64,000 bases of DNA from Streptomyces sp. NRRL S-340 (GCF_000720185.1 NZ_JOIY01000010.1:124001-188000); one strand, 5' to 3'; shown: positions 25,734 to 34,220, counted from the first letter of the stretch. Notes: generated from the letters alone by a model not told the origin. Numbers and translations: made by a program.

Positions 25734-26417
25734 ATGCGGATGCGACCGCGCCTGCCACGCCTGCCGCGCACGCGGACCGGGCAGCGGCGCCTGGTGCAGG
25801 CCGTGGTGGCCGTGTGCGTGCTGGCGCTGCTTCCGGCGACCTGGCTGTACGTCGCCACCGGGGACCGGCTGCGCACCACGGCGGACGCGCCGCACGCCGA
25901 CGTGGCCGTCGTGTTCGGCGCGGGCCTGTGGCACGGCGAACCGTCGCCGTACCTGGCGCACCGCCTGGACGCGGCGGCGGCGCTCTACCGGGCAGGCCGG
26001 ATCAAGGTGCTCCTGGTCACCGGCGACAACAGCCGCGAGGACTACGACGAGCCGGACGCCATGCGCGCGTACCTGACGGAGCACGGCGTCCCCGCCGCCC
26101 GGATCGTGACCGACTACGCCGGTTTCGACACCTGGGACTCCTGCGTGCGGGCCAAGAAGATCTTCGGCGTGGACCGGGCGGTCCTGGTCAGCCAGGGCTT
26201 CCACATCCGGCGGGCGGTGGCCCTGTGCGAGGCGGCGGGCATCGACTCCTACGGTGTCGGGGTCGATGCCGTGCACGACGCCACCTGGTACTACGGCGGC
26301 ACCCGGGAGGTGTTCGCCGCGGGGAAGGCGGCCCTGGAGGCGGCCTTCCGGCCGGACCCGAGGTTCCTCGGCCCCCGGGAGCACGGGGTCGCGCGGGCGC
26401 TGGCCGGGGCCGGGTGA
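25734..26417 (+). CDS. SanA/YdcF-type DUF218 membrane protein
   Basis: A 227-residue protein with one N-terminal membrane segment (about 22-42) after a basic cytoplasmic tail, then an extracytoplasmic DUF218 domain. Family motifs are VAVVFGAGLWHGEPSPYLAHRL, LLVTGDNSREDYDEP and VLVSQGFHIRRA. The E. coli relatives SanA and ElyC affect envelope permeability and peptidoglycan-precursor handling. The ATG at 25734 has an AAGGGGG-like site upstream. It precedes nasA by 110 bp but lacks any nitrate link. Confidence 0.88.
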   Translation: MRMRPRLPRLPRTRTGQRRLVQAVVAVCVLALLPATWLYVATGDRLRTTADAPHADVAVVFGAGLWHGEPSPYLAHRLDAAAALYRAGRIKVLLVTGDNSREDYDEPDAMRAYLTEHGVPAARIVTDYAGFDTWDSCVRAKKIFGVDRAVLVSQGFHIRRAVALCEAAGIDSYGVGVDAVHDATWYYGGTREVFAAGKAALEAAFRPDPRFLGPREHGVARALAGAG

Positions 26418-26477
26418 GCGGCGCCCGCCCGCCTCACCGTCCGGGCGCCGGCGCGGGGAGGTCACCGTCCCGGCGGC

Positions 26478-26504
26478 GTAACAGCGGCCGTAGGGGCGCG
26501 TAAC
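26478..26504. promoter_or_regulatory. Candidate GlnR box upstream of nasA
   Basis: Two GTAAC a-site-like pentamers (26478-26482 and 26500-26504) flank a poorer CGTAG in exact n6 phasing, so half sites recur every 11 bp as in the GlnR pattern gTnAc-n6-GaAAc. The b-sites are weak. The element ends 23 nt before the nasA ATG. Confidence 0.5.
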
Positions 26505-26527
26505 ACGGCCGCCGCACCCTGAGCGGC

Positions 26528-28963
26528 ATGCCGAACACCCGCACCGCCTCCGCGACGCCCACCCACTGCCCGTACTGCGCCCTGCAGTGCGGGATGAACC
26601 TGACCCCGGTCCCCGGCGGAGGCGTAGAGGTCAGTGAGCGCGCGGACTTCCCGGTGAACCGGGGCGCGCTGTGCGGCAAGGGCCGTACGGCCCCGGCGGT
26701 GCTCTCCTCCCGGGTGCGGCTGACCTCGCCGCTGGTGCGCTCGCGCGCGGGCGTGCTGGAGCCGGCCGGCTGGGACGAGGCCCTGGACCGGATCGCCGGG
26801 GCGCTGGCACGCGCGCGCGGGGAGCACGGTCCGGACGCGTGCGGGGTGTTCGGCGGGGGCGGGCTGACCAACGAGAAGGCGTACGCGCTCGGCAAGTTCG
26901 CGCGGGTGGCGCTCGGCACCTCGCAGATCGACTACAACGGCCGGTTCTGCATGTCGTCGGCGGCCGCCGCCACGACCCTGGCGTTCGGTCTCGACCGGGG
27001 GCTGCCGTTCCCGCTGGAGGACATCCCGAGGACGGGGTGCGTGATCCTCGTCGGCTCCAACCCGGCGGAGACGATGCCGCCGTCGCTGCGGTACTTCAGC
27101 GAACTGCGCGAGAACGGCGGCACGCTGATCGTGGTCGACCCGCGCCGCACGAAGACCGCCGAGCAGGCCGACCTGCACCTCGCGCCCCGCCCCGGCACCG
27201 ACCTCGCGCTCGCCCTCGGCCTGCTGCACCTGGTCGTCGCCGGGGGGCGGGTGGACGAGGAGTACGTCCGCGAGCGCACGACCGGCTGGGCCGCGGCGCG
27301 GGCGGCCGCCATGGCGCACTGGCCGGAGTACGTGGAGCGGGTCACCGGCGTGCCCGTCCCGCACCTGCGGGAGGCCGTACGGCTGTTCTGCGAGCCGGAG
27401 GCGGCGATGGTGCTCACCGCGCGCGGGCCCGAGCAGCAGGCCAAGGGCACCGACACGGTGGGCGCGTGGATCAACCTGTGCCTGGCGACCGGCCGGGCGG
27501 GCCGCCCGCTGTCCGGGTACGGCTGCCTGACCGGGCAGGGCAACGGGCAGGGCGGACGCGAACACGGCCAGAAGGCCGACCAGTTGCCCGGCTACCGCAA
27601 GCTGACCGACCCGGCGGCCCGGCGGCACGTGGCCGGGGTCTGGGGCGTGGACCCGGACAGTCTGCCGGGGCCCGGACGCAGCGCGTACGAGCTGCTGGAC
27701 GCGCTGGGCACCGACATCCGCACGCTGCTGCTGATGGGCTCCAACCCGGTGGTGTCCGCGCCGCGCGCCGCACACGTCGAGGAGCGGCTGCGCTCGCTGG
27801 ACTTCCTGGCGGTGTGCGACGTGGTGCTGTCGGAGACGGCGGCGCTCGCGGACGTCGTCCTGCCGGTGACGCAGTGGGCCGAGGAGACGGGCACGACGAC
27901 GAACCTGGAGGGCAGGGTGCTGCTGCGGCGCCGTGCCCTCGCCCCGCCCGACGGTGTGCGCAGCGACCTGGAGGTTCTGCACGCCCTGGCCGCCCGGCTG
28001 GGTGTGGAGAAGGGTTTCCCGACGGACCCGGAGGAGGTCTTCGAGGAGCTGCGCCGGGCGAGCGCGGGCGGCCCCGCGGACTACTCGGGGGTCACCTACC
28101 GCAGGCTGGCGGCGGAGAACGGGGTGTTCTGGCCGTGCCCGGCAGCCCCGGAAGGACCGGGGGACACGGATGTCCGGGAGGGCGGGACGGGCACAGCGGG
28201 CGCGGCAGGCACGGCGGACACGGCAGGCGTGGCACACATGGCAGGCACGGCAGACGCGGGTGCCACGGCAGGCACGGCAGGCACCACAGGCCCGGCAGGC
28301 GCCACAGGCACAGCAACAGACACAGCAGCAGGCACACGAGACACAGCCGGCACAGGAGGCACGGCAGGCACACCGGACCCTGCGGGTCCGGCGAATCCCG
28401 CGAGCCCGGCCGCCACCGCCTCCTCGCCGCCCGTGCGCGCCGCGCGGTCCCCGCGCCGTGCCCTTCCCGCGCCGCACCCCGGCACCCCCCGTCTCTTCCT
28501 CGACCGCTTCGCCACCGAGGACGGCCGGGCCCGGTTCGTCGCCGTGTCGCACCGGCCGAGCGCGGAGGAACCGGACGACGCCTACCCGGTGCTGCTGACC
28601 ACCGGACGGGTCGTCGCCCAGTACCAGTCCGGCGCGCAGACCCGGCGCGTGGACGAGCTGAACGCCGCCGCGCCCGGCCCCTTCGTCGAACTGCATCCCC
28701 GGCTGGCGGCACGGCTGGGCGCGGCCGAGGGGGACCCTCTGGCCGTCGTGTCCCGGCGCGGCCGCGCGGTCGCCCCCGCGCGGATCACGGACGGCATCCG
28801 CCCGGACACGGTGTTCATGCCCTTCCACTGGCCCGGCGAGGGCCGCGCGAACACCCTCACGAACCCGGCGCTGGACCCGGCCTCCCGGATGCCGGAGTTC
28901 AAGGTGTGCGCGGTGCGGGTGGAGCTCGCGGAGGGACCGGGGGCCGCGGGAGGGCAGTCCTAG
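26528..28963 (+). CDS. nasA: Assimilatory nitrate reductase, molybdopterin subunit
   Basis: An 811-residue molybdopterin oxidoreductase reducing nitrate to nitrite in the cytoplasm. The N-terminal [4Fe-4S] ligands are Cys14, Cys17, Cys21 and Cys49 (CPYCALQCG, GALCGKGR). MGD-binding domains follow (GCVILVGSNPAETMPPSLR, GQGNGQGGREHGQKADQLPG), and a C-terminal MopB-CT domain starts near residue 690 (LLTTGRVVAQYQSGAQTRR). A Gly-Thr-Ala low-complexity stretch of about 85 residues (548-634) is inserted before that domain and lengthens the usual 700-750 residues. The sequence shows no Tat signal. GlnR-like half sites precede the gene; its partner genes nirB and nirD lie 8 kb away. Confidence 0.92.
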   Translation: MPNTRTASATPTHCPYCALQCGMNLTPVPGGGVEVSERADFPVNRGALCGKGRTAPAVLSSRVRLTSPLVRSRAGVLEPAGWDEALDRIAGALARARGEHGPDACGVFGGGGLTNEKAYALGKFARVALGTSQIDYNGRFCMSSAAAATTLAFGLDRGLPFPLEDIPRTGCVILVGSNPAETMPPSLRYFSELRENGGTLIVVDPRRTKTAEQADLHLAPRPGTDLALALGLLHLVVAGGRVDEEYVRERTTGWAAARAAAMAHWPEYVERVTGVPVPHLREAVRLFCEPEAAMVLTARGPEQQAKGTDTVGAWINLCLATGRAGRPLSGYGCLTGQGNGQGGREHGQKADQLPGYRKLTDPAARRHVAGVWGVDPDSLPGPGRSAYELLDALGTDIRTLLLMGSNPVVSAPRAAHVEERLRSLDFLAVCDVVLSETAALADVVLPVTQWAEETGTTTNLEGRVLLRRRALAPPDGVRSDLEVLHALAARLGVEKGFPTDPEEVFEELRRASAGGPADYSGVTYRRLAAENGVFWPCPAAPEGPGDTDVREGGTGTAGAAGTADTAGVAHMAGTADAGATAGTAGTTGPAGATGTATDTAAGTRDTAGTGGTAGTPDPAGPANPASPAATASSPPVRAARSPRRALPAPHPGTPRLFLDRFATEDGRARFVAVSHRPSAEEPDDAYPVLLTTGRVVAQYQSGAQTRRVDELNAAAPGPFVELHPRLAARLGAAEGDPLAVVSRRGRAVAPARITDGIRPDTVFMPFHWPGEGRANTLTNPALDPASRMPEFKVCAVRVELAEGPGAAGGQS
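28170..28430 (+). repeat. GGCA-rich repeat inside nasA
   Basis: Short degenerate units built on cacggcaggc and gcaggcacgg run through this part of nasA and encode the Gly-Thr-Ala linker. The same ggcaggc/ggcagac core makes up the heptamer array 1.5 kb downstream. Confidence 0.75.
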
Positions 28964-29034
28964 GTCCACCGGACGAGAGGGGTCCGGGCCGGGGGCCGGG
29001 GCCGGGGCGGGGCGGTGGGGCGTAGGTTCGGGGC

Positions 29035-29880
29035 ATGTCCGACGTCCAGAGCAGCACGCCCGAACCGTTCGACCTCGACGCCTACCTGCGCCGCATCGGA
29101 TGGGAGGGCGGCAGGGAGCCCGGTCTCGCGACCCTGCGCGCAGTGCACCTCGCGCACTCCTTCTCCCTCCCCTTCGAGAACCTGGACGCCCTCTCCGGCA
29201 CCGCGCCCTCCCTGGCCCCGGCCGATCTGATGGCCAAGATGGTGCGCGGCCGGCGCGGTGGCTACTGCTACGAGCACAACTCACTGCTGGCGTGCGCGCT
29301 CGACGCCCTCGGGTTCGAGGTGTCGGGGCTGGCCGCGCGGGTCGTGCTGGGCGCCGACTCGCCGCAGAGCCGGCCGCGCACGCACATGATGCTGCGGGTC
29401 GGCGTGCCGGACGAGCCGCGGCCGTACCTAGCGGACGTCGGCTTCGGGGCGACGGGGGCGCTGCTCCTGCCGGTGCCGCTGGTCCTCGGCGCCGAGTTCG
29501 AGGACGCCGGGCGCAGGCACCGGTTCGCGCGGCTGCCGCACGGCGGGCCGCTGGAGCTGTGGGCGCTGGAGGCGTACGACGGCGCATCGGCGCGCTGGGT
29601 CGCCCAGTACGCCTTCACGCTGGAGCCGTTCACCGCGGCGGACTTCGAGGTGTTCAACTGGCACGTCAGCACCCACCCGCGCTCCCCCTTCACGCGCCGC
29701 GCCTACCTGCAGAAGGCCACCGCGGAGCGGCATGTCGCGCTGGACGGCGCCCGGTTCACCGAGTCGCGCGCCGACGGCACGGTCACCGAACGCACCCTCA
29801 CGGACGAGGCGGAGGCGCGTCGCGTCGCGGACGAGGAGTTCGGCATCGAGGTGCCGCAGGGGCTGAACCTGCTGGTCTGA
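29035..29880 (+). CDS. Arylamine N-acetyltransferase
   Basis: A 281-residue NAT enzyme that transfers acetyl from acetyl-CoA to arylamines, hydrazines or related amines. The catalytic triad is visible as Cys78 (RGGYCYEHN), His117 (RTHMMLRV) and Asp134 (YLADVGFGA). FENLDALSG and the length match the family exactly. The ATG at 29035 is the first start and produces a normal N-terminus. It stands alone; some NATs act in secondary metabolism (amide synthases), but no cluster is adjacent. Confidence 0.95.
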   Translation: MSDVQSSTPEPFDLDAYLRRIGWEGGREPGLATLRAVHLAHSFSLPFENLDALSGTAPSLAPADLMAKMVRGRRGGYCYEHNSLLACALDALGFEVSGLAARVVLGADSPQSRPRTHMMLRVGVPDEPRPYLADVGFGATGALLLPVPLVLGAEFEDAGRRHRFARLPHGGPLELWALEAYDGASARWVAQYAFTLEPFTAADFEVFNWHVSTHPRSPFTRRAYLQKATAERHVALDGARFTESRADGTVTERTLTDEAEARRVADEEFGIEVPQGLNLLV

Positions 29881-29915
29881 GGACGCGGGCAGGCCACCGG
29901 CCATCGGGCGGGCGG

Positions 29916-30067
29916 GCAGACGGCAGGCGGCAGGCGGCAGGCGGCAGGCAGCAGACGGCAGACGGCAGACGGCAGACGGCAGACGGCAGACGGCAGACGG
30001 CAGACGGCAGGCGGCAGACGGCAGGCGGCAGACGGCAGGCGGCAGACGGCAGACGGCAGACGGCAGG
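29916..30067. repeat. Heptamer satellite, about 21 copies
   Basis: Twenty-one consecutive 7-bp units, mostly gcagacg with interspersed gcaggcg and one gcaggca, run from 29916 to 30062, and a partial unit follows. The array lies 36 bp after the NAT stop. Because 7 is not a multiple of 3, all frames stay open, which explains the artificial CRLPSAV peptides on the minus strand. Confidence 0.95.
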
Positions 30068-30207
30068 GTGCCACCCCGGGACCGCCGGGCGGCGGGCCGC
30101 CCTCCGCCGGAGTCCGGCGGGCGGGCCGGCCTGCCGCCGGCGGTCCGCACCGCGCCGGTACCGGTCCCCCGCTGAGCCCCCGCTCCTCATTCCCCCTGCA
30201 GATGCTA

Positions 30208-30236
30208 TGGACATGACATGTCATGCCCACTTAAAT
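30208..30236 (+). promoter_or_regulatory. Metalloprotease promoter with 14-bp palindrome in the spacer
   Basis: TGGACA (30208-30213) and TTAAAT (30231-30236) are separated by 17 bp and fit a vegetative -35/-10 pair. The perfect palindrome CATGACATGTCATG (30212-30225) overlaps the -35 and fills the spacer, an ideal repressor site. Predicted transcription starts near 30243, about 53 nt before the ATG. Confidence 0.6.
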
Positions 30237-30295
30237 CTTGGTCACCGTCAGCGCAACCCCCGCGCGCCCCAGGGCGCCCGCGCTCAAGGAGACCG

Positions 30296-31939
30296 ATGAG
30301 TCGGACACGGCACACCCGAGGTTCCCGTCTTGCCGCAGCCGGCGTCGCCGCCACCGCCGCCGCCCTGCTGGCCACCGCGCTGTCCCCCGCCGCCCACGCG
30401 GAGACCGGACCCAGCCGCACGACCGCCGTCCGGAACGCCGCGTCGGCGCTCGCCGAGCACACCGGAGCCCTGGGGCTGACCGCCGGTGAGCGCACCAGCG
30501 TCCGGGACGTGATCGTCGACAAGGACGGCACCCAGCACGTCCGCTACGACCGCACGTACGACCGGCTGCCCGTGCTGGGCGGCGACTTCGTGGTCCACCT
30601 GGCCCCGGACGGAACCTACCGGGGCGCGGACCGCGCCACGCGCACCACGGTGTCGCTCGCGACCACCACCCCGCGCCTCGCCGCCCCGCGGGCCGCCGGC
30701 CTCGCCGAGCAGGCGCTGCGCGCCGCGCACCCCGCCGCCCGCCTCCAGCAGGTCAAGGCCAGGCCGGGCCTGGTCGTCGACGCCCTGCACGGTACGCCCC
30801 GCCTGGCCTGGCGCACGGTGGCCGCCGGCCTGGACTCCCTCGGCAACCCGGTCGCCCGCACCGTCCTGACCGACGCGCGCACCGGTGCGCAGATCGACGC
30901 CTGGGACAGCATCGAGACGGCGACGGGTGACGGCACGTCGCTCTACAGCGGGACGGTCGCGCTGGAGACGACGCAGTCCGGGTCGGCGTACCAGCTCAAG
31001 GACCCGACACGCGGCAACACGTACACGGGCGACGCGGAGAACAAGACCGACCTGTGCATCTTCGGCATCTGCTTCCAGCGGGCCCCCGCCACCCTCTTCA
31101 CGGACGCCGACAACCACTGGGGCACGGGCACGACGGCGGACCGCGCCTCGGCGGCGGTGGACGCTCAGTACGGCACCAACGAGACGTGGGACTACTACAA
31201 GAACGTCCACGGCCGCAACGGCATAGCGGGCGACGGCAAGGGCTCGTACAACCGCGTCCACTACGGCACCAACTACAACAACGCCTTCTGGGACGACAGT
31301 TGCTTCTGCATGACGTACGGCGACGGTGACGGTACGACCTTCGGGCCGCTCGTCGCCCTCGACGTCGCCGGGCACGAGATGTCGCACGGCGTGACGTCCA
31401 AGACGGCGGCCCTGACGTACTCGGGCGAGTCCGGCGGCCTGAACGAGGCCACCTCCGACATCCTGGGCACGATGGTGGAGTGGTACGCCGCCAACCCGGC
31501 CGACCCCGGTGACTACCTGATCGGCGAGGAGATCGTCCGCTCCGGCTTCGGCGGCACCGCCCTGCGTTACATGGACAAGCCCTCCAGGGACGGCAGCTCG
31601 GCCGACTGCTGGAGCGGTTCGGTGGGCAACCTCGACGTGCACTACTCCTCGGGCGTCGCCAACCACTTCGCCTACCTGCTCGCCGAGGGCAGCGGCGCCA
31701 AGACCGTCAACGGGGTCGCGTACAACTCCCCCACCTGCAACAACTCCACGGTGACGGGCATCGGCCACGACAAGCTCGGCAAGATCTGGTACCGGGCCCT
31801 CACGGTCTACATGACGTCCTCGACGAACTACGCGGGCGCCCGGACGGCGACCCTCAACGCGGCGAAGGACCTGTACGGCGCCGGTTCCGCGGAGTACAAC
31901 GCGGTGGCGGCGGCGTGGAGCGCGGTCAGCGTGAACTGA
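30296..31939 (+). CDS. Secreted M4 (thermolysin-like) neutral metalloprotease
   Basis: A 547-residue preproenzyme. The signal peptide ends near AHA-ET (35/36), an FTP/PepSY-type propeptide covers about 40-205, and the mature M4 domain follows. The zinc site is His360-Glu361-x-x-His364 (VAGHEMSHGV) with Glu384 in GGLNEATSD. The second-shell His is in LDVHYSSGVANHFAYLL. Extra cysteine pairs (DLCIFGICF, DDSCFCMTY) suggest disulphides. AAGGAG lies 4 nt before the ATG at 30296. It is an extracellular scavenging protease; a palindrome sits within its promoter, and a hairpin at 31958-31992 should end the transcript. Confidence 0.96.
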   Translation: MSRTRHTRGSRLAAAGVAATAAALLATALSPAAHAETGPSRTTAVRNAASALAEHTGALGLTAGERTSVRDVIVDKDGTQHVRYDRTYDRLPVLGGDFVVHLAPDGTYRGADRATRTTVSLATTTPRLAAPRAAGLAEQALRAAHPAARLQQVKARPGLVVDALHGTPRLAWRTVAAGLDSLGNPVARTVLTDARTGAQIDAWDSIETATGDGTSLYSGTVALETTQSGSAYQLKDPTRGNTYTGDAENKTDLCIFGICFQRAPATLFTDADNHWGTGTTADRASAAVDAQYGTNETWDYYKNVHGRNGIAGDGKGSYNRVHYGTNYNNAFWDDSCFCMTYGDGDGTTFGPLVALDVAGHEMSHGVTSKTAALTYSGESGGLNEATSDILGTMVEWYAANPADPGDYLIGEEIVRSGFGGTALRYMDKPSRDGSSADCWSGSVGNLDVHYSSGVANHFAYLLAEGSGAKTVNGVAYNSPTCNNSTVTGIGHDKLGKIWYRALTVYMTSSTNYAGARTATLNAAKDLYGAGSAEYNAVAAAWSAVSVN

Positions 31940-31957
31940 CCCCGCCCGCCGGACACT

Positions 31958-31992
31958 ACGGCCGCCCCCGCCCGCACGGCGGAGGCGGCCGT
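31958..31992 (+). terminator. Terminator after the metalloprotease
   Basis: A 9-bp stem ACGGCCGCC (31958-31966) with GGCGGCCGT (31984-31992) is followed by a short T-containing tail. It lies between convergent genes and may serve both. Confidence 0.75.
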
Positions 31993-32038
31993 TCGTCTTG
32001 TACCGGGCTCGGTACCGGCGGATCCGGCACCGGTGGGC

Positions 32039-32476
32039 TCAGTACTTGTAGATGGTGTGCACCCCGGGGGCCATGACCGTGCACACCCCGCCCTTGCCCA
32101 GGCCTTCCCGCACCCAGATGCCGCGCAGGTTCGAGGCGAACGTGTAGGAGGCGTGCTTCTCCGAGCCGGCTCCGCCGCTGTTGTAGACCCACTCGTCGCG
32201 AATCCCGCCGTCGGCGTAGGTGGCGTGGAGCTGGACGCACGCCGACTTGCCGTCCGCGACCGTGTCCTTCAGGTACACGTCGACGCTCGGGCGGTTGTCC
32301 ACGTTGAAGATGCACATGTCCCCGTGCGCGTACGCCCCGCCGATGTCGCCCGCGGTGCCGGTCGCACCCCAGGGATCGCACAGCGGGGCCGCTTCGGCGG
32401 GTGCGGTGAGGACCAGGCCGCCTCCGGCCAGGGCCGCTGTCGTGGCGAGGGCCGCGAAGGTTCCGCGCAGGGACAT
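32039..32476 (-). CDS. Small secreted protein of unknown function
   Basis: A 145-residue exported protein. The signal peptide MSLRGTFAALATTAALAGGG... ends near AEA-AP (about 29/30). The mature part has four cysteines (PLCDPW, DMCIF, SACVQL, GVCTV) that could form two disulphides. Its aromatic, glycine-rich pattern (NSGGAGSEKHASYTFASNLRGIWVR) suggests a small beta fold, and it ends HTIYKY. I do not recognise a family. It converges with the metalloprotease, but nothing in the sequence marks it as an inhibitor. Confidence 0.8.
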   Translation of the reverse strand: MSLRGTFAALATTAALAGGGLVLTAPAEAAPLCDPWGATGTAGDIGGAYAHGDMCIFNVDNRPSVDVYLKDTVADGKSACVQLHATYADGGIRDEWVYNSGGAGSEKHASYTFASNLRGIWVREGLGKGGVCTVMAPGVHTIYKY

Positions 32477-32684
32477 GGGTGTGCTCCTCCTCTGCTGCGT
32501 CGACCGCAGCGACGACCGCGCGGGGGCCGCCGGGCTCGTGTCCTGCCGGGGCCGCGCGCCGGGAACCGTGTCGCCGCCGAACGTACGGGGCGCACCGGCG
32601 CCGCGGCGTCAACCCGGCGTGGGAACCCGGCGGTAAACCCCGGCGGTAGCCCTACCGCCGCGGGTGGAGGAGTCCACGCCGCCC

Positions 32685-33281
32685 TCAACCCCCGTACGGC
32701 CTGCGCTCCCTGGCCTCCCGCAGGGAGCGTCCCCACCATTCCAGGCGGTCCAGCATCACCTTCGCCGCCGCGTCCGGGGCGGTGGGGTCCTTCAGGCCGC
32801 CTTCGCCGTCGAAGGAGTCGCCCGCGTTGGCGAAGGAGACCGTGTCGCGGACGGTGACCGCGTGCAGTTCGGCGAAGACCTGCCGCAGGTGTTCGACGGC
32901 GCGCAGACCGCCGGCGACGCCGCCGTAGGAGGCGAGGGCGACCGGCTTGGCCTGCCATTCGGTGTAGTGCCAGTCGATGAGGTTCTTGAGGCCGGCCGGG
33001 AAGGAGTGGTTGTACTCCGGGGTGAGGACGACGAACGCGTCGGCGGACGCCAGCTTCGGGGTGATCTCCGCCAGGGCCGCCCTCGCCTCCGGGCCCGGCT
33101 CCAGGGTCGTCGGGAGGGCGGCCGACTCGGCCACGTCCACGACCTGCACGGCGAGGCCGGGCCGCTCCCGCAGGCGGGTCAGGAGCCAGTCCGCGACCAC
33201 GGGGCCGAAGCGGCCGTGGCGGTTGCTGCCGAGGACGAGGGTGACGTTCAGGGGCGCACCGGGCGCCGTGGTGGTGTTCAT
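32685..33281 (-). CDS. NADPH-dependent FMN reductase (SoxR-regulon type)
   Basis: A 198-residue flavodoxin-fold reductase. FMN-binding LGSNRHGRFGPVVADW lies at the N-terminus, VVLTPEYNHSFPAGLKNLIDW is the family signature and SYGGVAGGLRAVEHL binds the flavin. It uses NADPH to reduce quinones or other acceptors. The gene starts at ATG 33281 with almost no leader, and a SoxR-like operator lies between its -35 and -10. From memory, the S. coelicolor orthologue SCO2478 belongs to the SoxR regulon, induced by redox-cycling metabolites such as actinorhodin; I could not verify the orthology. Confidence 0.9.
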   Translation of the reverse strand: MNTTTAPGAPLNVTLVLGSNRHGRFGPVVADWLLTRLRERPGLAVQVVDVAESAALPTTLEPGPEARAALAEITPKLASADAFVVLTPEYNHSFPAGLKNLIDWHYTEWQAKPVALASYGGVAGGLRAVEHLRQVFAELHAVTVRDTVSFANAGDSFDGEGGLKDPTAPDAAAKVMLDRLEWWGRSLREARERRPYGG

Positions 33282-33288
33282 GCGGGAC

Positions 33289-33319
33289 AGCCTGATAGCT
33301 CAACCTTGCTTGAGGTCAA
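33289..33319 (-). promoter_or_regulatory. SoxR-type operator/promoter, leaderless
   Basis: On the minus strand TTGACC (33319-33314) and CAGGCT (33294-33289) are 19 bp apart, the overlong spacing typical of MerR/SoxR promoters. The dyad CTCAA-N6-TTGAG (33299-33314) fills the spacer and matches the SoxR box as I recall it (CCTCAAGCAAGGTTGAGG). Predicted transcription starts at or within 1-2 nt of the ATG at 33281. Confidence 0.75.
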
Positions 33320-33604
33320 GTGCGGGTTCCGCGCACCCCGCTCACCCGTTCACCGCCGCCCGCCGCCCCCTTCGGGAAAATTCCGACACCCCGTCAGGGC
33401 GTGCCCGCTGACCTGGGCAAAGAGAGGTGGCGGTACGCGGCGCGCCGGAAGCGGCAGCACCCGTTCATCGTATTTCTGACGGACTCTCAGGAAGCGGACG
33501 GGCGCATGTGCCACTTACCTCGGAAGGGCAGGGACGCGACGACGGCGGCACATGCCGGTGCCGCGGGCCGTGTCCCGACCGCTGAGCAGCTCTAAGGAGC
33601 ACCG
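33320..33604. other. Intergenic region before the surface-protein gene
   Basis: About 285 bp without a convincing gene. It must contain the promoter of the 33605 gene. The AT-richer tract TTCATCGTATTTCTGACGG near 33463-33482 and an AAGGAG at 33593-33598 are the only notable signals. Confidence 0.45.
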
Positions 33605-34177
33605 ATGCGACGTACCGCACGTCTGCCGGCCGGGGCCGTGACCGGGGCCGCGTTCGCCGTCGCCGCCGTGAGCGCCCTCGCCGGGCCCGCGTACGGCGCG
33701 GACACCGCTCCCGTGGCCGCGCGCCCCGCCGGCTCGGCCGCGACCGCCCTGGAGGTGTACCCCTCCTCGGTGGTGCCGGGCGGGCAGGTCACGGTGAACA
33801 CCAAGGCGTGCGGCGAGAAGTCCTCCGCGGCGGGCGACGCCAGCGCGGTGGGCGCCGGTCCCTTCCCGCTGGCCCCGAGCACGCACGAGGGCGACGCGAT
33901 CGGGCAGTTCCGGGTCCCCGAGAGCGCCCAGCCGGGGACGTACGAGATCGTCGCGGAGTGCGCCGAGGGCGGCCGGGAGGTCAGGGGCGACCTGGTGGTC
34001 ACGCTGACCGCGGCGCAGGGGCAGCAGGTGGAGCCCCGGGGAAGTGTGAAGACGGGGGTCGGCGGCGCCCTGGGCCACGACCCCGTGCAGACCGCGGCCG
34101 GCGTGGCGGCTCTCGCCGTCGCCGCCGCGGGCGGTACCTGGCTCCTGCACCGCCGGGCGAGAGGCGACGGGATCTGA
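33605..34177 (+). CDS. Exported surface protein with C-terminal membrane anchor
   Basis: A 190-residue protein. A signal peptide (RRTARLPAGAVTGAAFAVAAVSALAGPAYGA) runs to about residue 31. A beta-rich Ig-like extracellular region follows (ALEVYPSSVVPGGQVTVNTKACG, with a Cys pair). It ends with a membrane helix TAAGVAALAVAAAGGTWLL and the basic tail HRRARGDGI. This layout resembles sortase substrates, but there is no LPxTG or LAxTG before the helix; the preceding residues are GGALGHDPVQ. The next gene, 124 bp downstream, is a class F sortase, so a substrate relationship is possible. AAGGAG lies upstream of the ATG. Confidence 0.82.
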   Translation: MRRTARLPAGAVTGAAFAVAAVSALAGPAYGADTAPVAARPAGSAATALEVYPSSVVPGGQVTVNTKACGEKSSAAGDASAVGAGPFPLAPSTHEGDAIGQFRVPESAQPGTYEIVAECAEGGREVRGDLVVTLTAAQGQQVEPRGSVKTGVGGALGHDPVQTAAGVAALAVAAAGGTWLLHRRARGDGI

Positions 34178-34220
34178 CGGACACCCTCCGCTGTCCGTCC
34201 GCCGGGACCGCACGTCCCCT

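Noticed and set aside
29703..30230. Frames encoding CRLPSAV repeats over the heptamer array
   Set aside because: A 7-bp array stays open in all frames, so the peptides are a by-product of the repeat and lack ribosome-binding sites.
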